Below are positions 1 to 5,203 of a stretch of DNA of 7,603 nt, piece by piece. Position 1 is the stretch's first letter, and every line of letters starts with the position of its first letter. A model generated the notes under the pieces. That model was not told where the DNA came from. It saw only the letters and a list, made by a program, of their open reading frames with translations, and made no database searches. A program made the translations under genes and the position numbers. This DNA comes from Thermoplasmata archaeon (lineage in GTDB: Archaea > Thermoplasmatota > Thermoplasmata > Lutacidiplasmatales > UBA184), in contig JAKATE010000093.1 of the NCBI GenBank assembly GCA_021828085.1, forward strand, positions 1 to 7,603, in the 5' to 3' direction.

Positions 1-760
1 GCGGCGGGAAGAGGAGCGCATTGAGGAGCCGGAGGGGGCTTGGGACCCGGGACTCGCGGGCTCCGCTCTCCCCCTCGGCGCTCCGCCGGTACTTGCGAGG
101 GAGCCAGGCGCGCATCCAGGAGGCCTGCCGGACCAGATGCCGGAAGTAGGCCTCCCCCAGGAGGACCTGGGCCGAGAGGATCTCCCGGGCCACGAGGAGC
201 CCCCGGGGCCGGGCGAACTCCTCGAGGGCCGAGGGCTCGTCGAGCACGAGGTTGAGGCAGACCCGGGGCGGGGCTTCCGTCCCCTTCCCGCGCGGCGCAA
301 GGCGGATGGCCAGGTAGCTCCAGGCGAGGAAGACCCACAGGGCTCCCCGGCGCACGACGACGAAGAGGTCCAGGTCATCCCCGGGGCGCGGCCGCTGGAA
401 GGCGGTCGAGCCGGTGGTAGCCGCGGTCGCGATCCAGCGGCTCACGGGAGCGAGCGGACCGGCGAAGAGCTCCCGGGAGTAGTCGAGGTATCTCCTCCCG
501 AGGGCCTCGCGGGAGGAGTCCTCCTCCTGGTCCCACTCGAGCCCGGGAAGGACGAGCGAGCCTCCCATCTCCCGGGCGACGCCGGGGTGCCTTCCGATCC
601 AACGGTGGAGCTCCTCGGAGGAGCCGGGCGCTCCCTCCTCCAGGAGCTCGATCGCCTCCGCCACCGGGATCCCCGTCCCGAACGAGGCGGCCACTCCGAC
701 GAGAACCCGGACCCGTTCCAGCCCCTGCGCCTCGGACGAGGTGACCTCAGGGCCCGCCAT
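1..760 (-). CDS. Winged-helix-like/nucleotidyltransferase-fold protein, 3' end outside window
   Basis: The frame runs from ATG at 760 to the left edge without a stop: 253 codons, C-terminus missing. It is the only start, because an in-frame stop lies just upstream at 794-796. Residues about 10-75 look like a small helical, winged-helix-like domain. Residues 116-133 carry the pol-beta-type nucleotidyltransferase signature: T-G-S (116-118), then G-D-D-L-D-L-F with metal-binding Asp129 and Asp131. A tryptophan-containing strand follows (139-148), then CLNLVLDE (168-175) and a helical tail with a SWMRAWLP segment (214-221). From memory this order resembles a family of hypothetical nucleotidyltransferase-domain proteins common in bacterial candidate phyla; no substrate is known to me. 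A weak T-rich element (788-791) lies about 30 nt upstream, so a leaderless message is possible. Fold call fairly sure; function unknown. Confidence 0.8.
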   Translation of the reverse strand, partial: MAGPEVTSSEAQGLERVRVLVGVAASFGTGIPVAEAIELLEEGAPGSSEELHRWIGRHPGVAREMGGSLVLPGLEWDQEEDSSREALGRRYLDYSRELFAGPLAPVSRWIATAATTGSTAFQRPRPGDDLDLFVVVRRGALWVFLAWSYLAIRLAPRGKGTEAPPRVCLNLVLDEPSALEEFARPRGLLVAREILSAQVLLGEAYFRHLVRQASWMRAWLPRKYRRSAEGESGARESRVPSPLRLLNALLFPP

Positions 761-1337
761 CGTCCCGGGTCCAAGTGTCCCCCCTCCAAAAGTCTATGGT
801 GGGGGATGGGGTCCTTCGCTCCCAGGGGCGGGACCGAGACCCTTCGCTCGTGCCGTCCTCCATCCGTTCCGGACCTTACTCCTTGGTCGGCCCCGCCCCC
901 CGGGGAACTGGGCACGGACCCCCCGGGGGGTGTAACAAGCGCATCCCGGCACGAGTGAAAAGGAGCTTGGACCCTCGGCAAGAGCCCACCCCCCGCCAAG
1001 CGGGCCTCTGGCCGGAGGATCGATCTGGGACTGGTTGCGAAACACCGATCCGAACGCTTGGAAGCGACCCGTCGAAGCTCGGGGGCCCAAGAGACGCCCC
1101 GGAGAAGTGGAGAGCTCCCAACCCACGGGTCCCGAGTGGGGGAGCGTAGACGCCGGTCACGGCAGTGACGGGACCTGGGGTCGGGCAGAACCGAGATAGG
1201 TCTCTTACGATTCTCGGACCTCGGCGTAGCTAGAGGGAGAGCCTTCTGGCGGAGGTCGTCGCACGGCGCAGGGCACAGCATCGGGAACTCGGACGGCCCC
1301 GGAGCCGGTCCCTCCCACTCCCGACGGTCTCCCCAGA
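761..1337. other. 577-bp divergent intergenic region with several predicted stem-loops
   Basis: No convincing coding frame exists here on either strand; the open frames are rich in Gly, Pro, Arg and Ser and lack any domain pattern. The region separates the minus-strand nucleotidyltransferase from the plus-strand glycosyltransferase, so it should hold both promoters, yet no strong TATA element is seen. It does hold several inverted repeats: 918-931 (perfect 14-bp palindrome), about 970-1019 (long imperfect hairpin), 1114-1145 (10 bp with a 3-nt bulge), 1153-1172 (5 bp closed by a GGCA loop plus 2 further pairs past a G-G mismatch), 1191-1217 (6 bp) and 1291-1311 (7 bp with one bulge). A 9-nt direct repeat CCTTCGCTC lies at 813-821 and 841-849. 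I found no match to the RNase P or SRP RNA signatures I know. Confidence 0.6.
918..931. repeat. Perfect 14-bp GC palindrome
   Basis: ACCCCCCGGGGGGT reads the same on both strands. It lies 158 bp upstream of the nucleotidyltransferase start and about 400 bp upstream of the glycosyltransferase start. A related shorter run (GCCCCCCGGGG, 893-904 region) lies about 20 bp to its left. It could be an operator for a dimeric regulator, or chance in C/G-rich DNA. Confidence 0.4.
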
Positions 1338-2105
1338 GTGGATGTGTTGGTCGCCACCTACGACTCTGCGGCGACTCTGGAGGAGACACTCGAGTCTGCC
1401 CGGCGCCACGTACCGACACATTGCCTCATCGTGGTCGACCGGGCGAGCATCGACAGGACCCAGGAGATCGCGAGGCGCTACGGGGCCCGCATCCTCACCG
1501 AGGAAGTCGGCCTCGGGGCGGCACGGAACCTGTCCCTGCGCGCAGCGGACACCGACCCGGTCCTCTTCCTGGACAGTGACGTTCGGATCGTTCGGCCGGA
1601 CTTCTACGCCCGTGCACTCCAGGAGTACTCCCGTGGAGGTACCGCGGCCGTCGTGGGACTCGCCGTGGGTAAGCCCTACCGCTTCGGACTCCCCCTCGGT
1701 CTCACGCTCGTGGGTCGGAGTTGGGCGATCCGCGCGGGCATCCCGGACGAGGCGCAAGGTCGGGAGACCTACTACCTGCAACGGGCCGCCCGAAAGGAAA
1801 GCCTCCGGGTACGGTACGTGGGGGAAGCGATGATTCATCGAGGGACCTACCGCAGGGCCGCTCATTGGCCCGAGTTCCAAGGGGCGGCGATTCGCCGCTC
1901 CTCGGGGCTGAACCCCCGCGAGTTGGTGTACGCCGGCTTGGTCGTCCTGCTCATACATATGAATTCCAAGCGCCCGCGCAACCTGCTCTACTCCCCGATC
2001 TTCTACGCGAAGATCCTTCGCGGATTCCTCGCGCCGGACCGATGGGAACGACTGGACCGTCACGGCGCCTTGCTTACTTCGGTTGGCCCTCGTCCTCGGA
2101 CTTGA
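1338..2105 (+). CDS. GT2-type (GT-A fold) glycosyltransferase
   Basis: A 255-residue protein that probably transfers a sugar from a nucleotide- or lipid-activated donor, acting at the cytoplasmic face of the membrane. The N-terminus MDVLVATYDSA (1-11) is the first GT-A strand. GLGAARNLSLRA (58-69) is the usual segment ahead of the donor-binding strand. LFLDSDVRI (76-84) carries the D-x-D metal/nucleotide motif (Asp79, Asp81). IPDEAQGRETYYLQR (135-149) fits the acceptor/catalytic region. Residues 195-207 are hydrophobic and may touch the membrane, but no clear transmembrane anchor follows. The start is GTG at 1338: the frame opens at 1230 after a TAG and holds no other ATG, GTG or TTG before it. 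No Shine-Dalgarno or TATA element is obvious. The neighbouring methyltransferases suggest a glycan or glycolipid; donor and acceptor are unknown. The last 32 bp overlap the convergent small gene. Confidence 0.9.
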   Translation: MDVLVATYDSAATLEETLESARRHVPTHCLIVVDRASIDRTQEIARRYGARILTEEVGLGAARNLSLRAADTDPVLFLDSDVRIVRPDFYARALQEYSRGGTAAVVGLAVGKPYRFGLPLGLTLVGRSWAIRAGIPDEAQGRETYYLQRAARKESLRVRYVGEAMIHRGTYRRAAHWPEFQGAAIRRSSGLNPRELVYAGLVVLLIHMNSKRPRNLLYSPIFYAKILRGFLAPDRWERLDRHGALLTSVGPRPRT

Positions 2106-2361
2106 GCGCCTGGACGATCCGCGGGAGGTCGTAGTCGAGATCCTCCACCACCGTGTCACCCACCGGGCGGAACCTCAAGAACAGACCATCCCGGGACAGG
2201 AGGAAGAGGATCGACCGGCTCCGGCTGTCGATCCCCAAGCAGATCCCCTGGTTCGAGAGCAGGTACTTGAGGGGTAGCCGCTCGGAGTAGATGAGAAGCC
2301 TTCGCCCCTTCCAAAGGAACTGTTCCGTCGCCCGGGGGACTCGCGTGCCGATGGGGACCAC
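2074..2361 (-). CDS. Small protein of unknown function (95 aa)
   Basis: I do not recognise this 95-residue protein. Residues 16-71 alternate hydrophobic and charged stretches typical of beta strands: RRLLIYSERLPLKYLLS (19-35), GICLGIDSRSRSILFLLS (39-56) and GLFLRFRPV (59-67). An acidic tail follows (VVEDLDYDLPRIVQALKSEDEG). It looks like a compact folded beta-rich domain with no signal peptide, transmembrane helix or cysteine cluster (one Cys). Start GTG 2361 is supported by a TATA element (GATATAC) centred 25 nt upstream, which predicts a leaderless message. The TAA at 2074-2076 lies inside the glycosyltransferase, so the two genes overlap tail-to-tail by 32 bp. The protein-like hydrophobic pattern plus a well-placed promoter make it a real gene; its role is unknown. 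Confidence 0.72.
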   Translation of the reverse strand: MVPIGTRVPRATEQFLWKGRRLLIYSERLPLKYLLSNQGICLGIDSRSRSILFLLSRDGLFLRFRPVGDTVVEDLDYDLPRIVQALKSEDEGQPK

Positions 2362-2381
2362 CGGGTCGAGGAACCTCCCCC

Positions 2382-2390
2382 GGTATATCC
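2382..2390 (-). promoter_or_regulatory. TATA element of the 95-aa gene
   Basis: On the minus strand the sequence reads GGATATACC, with the TATA core centred near 2386, 25 nt before GTG 2361. This is the usual archaeal distance from TATA centre to transcription start, so transcription should begin at or next to the start codon (leaderless). A G-rich GGGGGAGG (2374-2381) lies between them but sits 12 nt from the start and would not be transcribed if the message is leaderless. Confidence 0.6.
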
Positions 2391-2660
2391 CTCTCGACGC
2401 CCGGAGCGGTCTGGGCTCGAAGGGATAGGGTGGGCGCGCTCACGTGCGACTCCTCCCGGGGCCTCGGTGTTCGCCGGGAGAACCCACACATCTCTTCGCA
2501 AGGAGGTTCTTTGGCACCAGAATCGAGGGATTTCCCCTAATGCTCCCGGGGTTCCCCCCCGAGCTGGCCCTTCCGGTCAGGCGGGCAGCCCCGAACGCGC
2601 GGCGGGGAGGGTCCCGCGTTCGCGCAGCCCGTCCAACCCTTCGAGTTCGATCATCCGTAA

Positions 2661-2689
2661 CAACCCCCCCTGCTCTATCGGGAGGGTTG
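2661..2689 (-). terminator. Terminator-like stem-loop after the fusion methyltransferase
   Basis: Arms of 10 nt (2661-2670 and 2680-2689) flank a 9-nt loop. Read as plus-strand RNA there is one C-A mismatch. Read as minus-strand RNA that position becomes a G-U wobble, so the stem is fully paired. This favours function in minus-strand transcripts, which fits its place about 70 nt past the stop of the minus-strand methyltransferase. The tail after the stem (TTACGG) has only a short T run, so the terminator call is tentative. Confidence 0.4.
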
Positions 2690-2758
2690 CGTCGCGGTCC
2701 CTCCCCGCGGTCGGACCCCACTCAGTCCACGGATGGGGGAGAGCGCGCGCCTCCCGGG

Positions 2759-3922
2759 CTAGCCACGTCGGGCGTACGTCATCAGGAAGTGGTCCCCCAA
2801 GCGGTTGAAGGGCCAGAGTCGCCCCAACCGTGCATCCCAGGCGGCCAGCCGGCCGAAGTGCCGGGAGAACCGCTCAGCGTAGCCCGCCAGGTTGGATGGG
2901 GGAAGGAACACCGGGACCCCTTCGACCGCTTCCAGCTGGAACTGTGGGCGGAACAGTTCGATGAACTCTCCGGCGGAATAAGCGTAGACATCTACGCAGA
3001 AGCGGGAGGCCCCCACGGGAACAGGGTTTCTCCGTCGGCTGAGCCCGAGCCCAGGTCGGAGGGAGAGCGAGTAGCCCGCGAGCTCGAAGAGGCACCAGCG
3101 GTTGTACACGCCCGCGACGAACGGGGCTGACGGAACGAGGAGCTTCGCGAGGGACGGAGGGATCGCGGAAAGGTCAGGCTCACAGTTGAGCGCCCCGTAG
3201 GTCGAGTACGCAGCGTCGAAGGACCCCGCCGATCCTTCCTCCACGAGCCGGGGCAGCTCCCGAGCTGCGAGCTGGCGAGTTTCCAGCCGTTCGCTGACAC
3301 CGGCTCTTTGGGCCTTCTGGCGGACGGTGGCGAGCATCCTGGAACTGATATCGATTGCCAGGACCTCGTGCCCCATCTCCAGCAACGGGAGGGTCTCCAT
3401 CCCCGAGCCACATCCGATCTCTATCAGCCGATGGCATCGCTCGAAACGACGGCGGAAGATGGCGAGGGAGTGGTCCCGAAGAAGCCGATTCATCCGGTTC
3501 CCGGTGATGTGGTGATCGTAGTCTTCGGCGACGTTATCGAACTCGGCCTCCAGCCACGCGTAGTACGAGGGGGATCCGTCTCCGGTAGGACCCTCGCTTC
3601 GGGAAAGGGAGACCCGGAGGACACGAGCCGGGTGGTCGTACCAACGCCCGAACTTTTCTGGACCGTACTTCTCCCGGAAGAGGTCGAGGATCCGACCGCG
3701 GTCCCCGGGTTCGCTCACGAGTCGTGGGGTCCCGAGGGCCCTTCGGTCCGGTAGCCGGAACTCGGCCCGGCCGGTCCTGAGGAGTTCGATCGGCCACTGT
3801 GCGGCGCGGGAGCGAGCGACCAGGTAGATGGTCTCTGGCTCGTGCACGAACCCGAGCGGGATCCATCCTCCCGGCGTTCGAAGCTCGAGCGAATCGGCGG
3901 TTTCCGCAGTGGCACCGGCCAC
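2759..3922 (-). CDS. Split-barrel (deazaflavin-oxidoreductase-like)/SAM methyltransferase fusion protein
   Basis: A 387-residue protein with two parts. Residues about 11-106 resemble the small split-barrel domain of F420/FMN-linked nitroreductase-like proteins: PGGWIPLGFVHEPETIYLVARS (18-39), a WPIELLRTGRAEFRL segment (43-57), then EPGDRGRILDLFREKYGPEKF (71-91) and a GRWYDHPARVLRVSL strand. Residues about 125-385 are a class I SAM methyltransferase: LIEIGCGSGMET (166-177) is the glycine-rich SAM loop, EVLAIDIS (186-193) has the ribose-binding acidic residue, and FDAAYSTYGALNCEPDL (235-251) is the motif IV region. Start GTG 3922 is the only upstream candidate and lies 25 nt below a TATA core, predicting a leaderless message. 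The neighbouring methyltransferase is divergent. The methyltransferase call is firm; cofactor binding by the N-terminal domain is inference, and substrate is unknown. Confidence 0.85.
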   Translation of the reverse strand: MAGATAETADSLELRTPGGWIPLGFVHEPETIYLVARSRAAQWPIELLRTGRAEFRLPDRRALGTPRLVSEPGDRGRILDLFREKYGPEKFGRWYDHPARVLRVSLSRSEGPTGDGSPSYYAWLEAEFDNVAEDYDHHITGNRMNRLLRDHSLAIFRRRFERCHRLIEIGCGSGMETLPLLEMGHEVLAIDISSRMLATVRQKAQRAGVSERLETRQLAARELPRLVEEGSAGSFDAAYSTYGALNCEPDLSAIPPSLAKLLVPSAPFVAGVYNRWCLFELAGYSLSLRPGLGLSRRRNPVPVGASRFCVDVYAYSAGEFIELFRPQFQLEAVEGVPVFLPPSNLAGYAERFSRHFGRLAAWDARLGRLWPFNRLGDHFLMTYARRG

Positions 3923-3941
3923 GGCGGTGACAGCATCTCCC

Positions 3942-3951
3942 GGCTATATCT
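3942..3951 (-). promoter_or_regulatory. TATA element of the fusion methyltransferase
   Basis: The minus strand reads AGATATAGCC, with the core centred near 3947, 25 nt before GTG 3922. This is the same spacing as for the 95-aa gene and the crotonase gene, and it supports both the GTG start and a leaderless message. Confidence 0.6.
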
Positions 3952-4269
3952 GCTTCGAGGGCCGCATAGGGGTTCGGTGGCCTCCCCCCTCCGCTCCGAG
4001 GACATCGAACTCCCGGCTCCGCAGGCCCATCGCTGAACGTCCTTCCTAGGAGGGCCGAAGGGGCTCCTGAAGGTCGTCCCGGAGGGCGGGGGGACGCGGA
4101 GAAGGTCGCCCCCGCCTCGCGGCCCGGTCCATGGGAAGCGCTCTCCACCGCGAGGATCGGGGGACAGCGGGGCTCCTCGCGAGTGGGCAGTGTTGGGACC
4201 TCGGGCGCCATTCTTGTATCCTCCTTCCTGTCCCTGGGGTTCACCCCCGGGTCCCCCCGGCGCCGAAAA
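3952..4269. other. Divergent promoter region between two methyltransferases
   Basis: No believable coding frame. A stem-loop at 4041-4073 pairs CCTTC-AGGAG (2-nt bulge between the halves) with CTCCT-GAAGG around an 11-nt loop. Its 3' part, CCGAAGGGGCTCCT (4055-4068), recurs with one inserted base in the other divergent spacer at 6309-6323. A weak TATA-like TTCTTGTATCC (4211-4221) could serve the plus-strand methyltransferase and would give a leader of about 30 nt before GTG 4270. The coding frame of that gene stays open upstream to GTG 4183, so the right part of this stretch could be coding if the longer start is used. Confidence 0.5.
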
Positions 4270-5193
4270 GTGACCGAAAGGCCGTTCTCCCTCCCTCCGC
4301 GCCTTGCCCGCTGGCTTGACGCTTCGAGCTCCACTTTCGAGAGGCTCTTCCGAGGCAAGGGCCCGCTCACCCCCCCCTGGCGCGTCCGACGGTACGTAGG
4401 GTACTTCGACGACCCTCGGGAGTACGAGCGCTCAGCGGCCCTCCAGGTTTCGGGCCTAAGGAGTGCGGGGGTCCTGACCCCCACGACCTCGGTCTTGGAT
4501 GTCGGTTGTGGGTCGGGTCGGATAGCTTCTGCCCTGGCCACCTATCTCACCCGCGGCACCCGGTATGAGGGACTGGACCCTCAACCGGTTCCCATCCGCT
4601 GGTGCCGTGACAACCTTTCGACGCGCTTCCCGAACTTTCACTTCCACGAGACCGGGACCTACAGTCCGAAGTACAATCCCCAGGGTCGCGAACGGCCGGA
4701 GGACTATCGCTTCCCCTTTGAGGGACGGCAGTTTGACCTGGTCCTTCTCCTCTCCGTGCTCACCCATGTGTCCCGGGAGGTCGAGGAGAGACTCCTGCGG
4801 GAGAGCGAGAGGGTCCTCTCGGAGGGAGGCAGCATCGCGATGACCGAGTACCTCCTAACGGAGGAAACACGACGCCCAGTGGAGTCAGGGCTATCCACTC
4901 CCAGGTTCCCCTATCCCCTGGGTGAGGACCGTTCCGAGACGCCCGGGTCTCCTGAGGGATTCGTGGTGCGCGACTCCCGCTGGGCGAGGTCCCTCTGGGG
5001 GGGACTCGGACTCTCGGTGGAGAGGTGGGAACGTGGAAGTTGGGCGGGTAGGGGTTTCGAGAGCTCCTTCACCTCGAAGTACTCCTTCTTCCAAGACCTC
5101 CTTGTGCTCCGTCGAGGAGAACCTGAGGGCTCGGAGGAACGCCGGGACTCCCTCCCTCCAGAGGCTCAGAGGGCGGCTCTCCCCCGAGGATGA
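4270..5193 (+). CDS. Class I SAM-dependent methyltransferase
   Basis: A 307-residue protein from GTG 4270. VLDVGCGSGRIA (75-86) is the SAM-binding loop; GLDPQPVPIRWC (101-112) carries the acidic residue for the ribose. KYNPQG (134-139), followed by YRFPFEGRQFDLVLLLSVLTHV (146-167), is a combination I associate with methyltransferases found in glycan and glycosyltransferase clusters. RVLSEGG (181-187) is the usual post-motif III turn, and the end SKYSFFQDLLVLRR (269-282) fits that family. An LPP...VGYFDD segment precedes the Rossmann core. A further in-frame GTG at 4183 would add 29 residues (Ser/Gly/Pro rich, unlike the family), so I prefer 4270; no Shine-Dalgarno decides it. It is divergent from the fusion methyltransferase and convergent with the zinc-ribbon methyltransferase, with a 10-bp gap. 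Acceptor unknown; a sugar or lipid group is a guess from context. Confidence 0.87.
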   Translation: MTERPFSLPPRLARWLDASSSTFERLFRGKGPLTPPWRVRRYVGYFDDPREYERSAALQVSGLRSAGVLTPTTSVLDVGCGSGRIASALATYLTRGTRYEGLDPQPVPIRWCRDNLSTRFPNFHFHETGTYSPKYNPQGRERPEDYRFPFEGRQFDLVLLLSVLTHVSREVEERLLRESERVLSEGGSIAMTEYLLTEETRRPVESGLSTPRFPYPLGEDRSETPGSPEGFVVRDSRWARSLWGGLGLSVERWERGSWAGRGFESSFTSKYSFFQDLLVLRRGEPEGSEERRDSLPPEAQRAALPRG

Positions 5194-5203
5194 GCGCGGG
5201 GAT

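Larger units (their letters stand above)
2362..2758. other. 397-bp non-coding spacer
   Basis: It lies between the end of the fusion methyltransferase gene and the start of the 95-aa gene (both minus strand). Frames here are low-complexity Pro/Arg/Ser/Gly runs without domain character. Contents seen: the TATA element of the 95-aa gene, a perfect 7-bp inverted repeat with a 14-nt loop at 2453-2480 (CTCCCGG...CCGGGAG), a CACGTG palindrome near 2441-2446, and a terminator-like hairpin at 2661-2689. The remainder shows nothing I can name. Confidence 0.55.

Noticed and set aside
137..958. Long plus-strand open frame opposite the nucleotidyltransferase gene
   Set aside because: Gly/Pro/Arg/Glu-rich translation without domain pattern; the opposite strand encodes a recognisable nucleotidyltransferase. 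High G+C makes antisense frames long.
442..1419. 325-codon minus-strand open frame crossing the intergenic region
   Set aside because: Arg/Pro/Ser-rich, crosses parts of two supported genes, no motif.
1956..1966. Adjacent CATATG and GAATTC sites, as in cloning vectors
   Set aside because: They lie inside the glycosyltransferase frame (encoding I-H-M-N-S) with no vector sequence around; coincidence.
1230..2159. 309-codon minus-strand frame opposite the glycosyltransferase
   Set aside because: The plus strand has clear GT2 motifs; this frame is the antisense shadow.
2247..2262. GGTTCGAG resembling a tRNA T-loop
   Set aside because: No acceptor stem, anticodon arm or second T-arm half nearby; it lies inside the 95-aa coding sequence.
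2444..3130. Plus-strand frame over the 2362-2758 spacer and the fusion methyltransferase
   Set aside because: Low-complexity translation, and its second half is antisense to a clear methyltransferase.
4183..4269. Longer start (GTG 4183) for the second methyltransferase
   Set aside because: The added 29 residues look non-homologous and overlap the likely promoter; kept only as an alternative.
3534..4541. 335-codon minus-strand frame across the divergent region
   Set aside because: Arg/Pro-rich, overlaps two recognised methyltransferases in the wrong frame, no domain.
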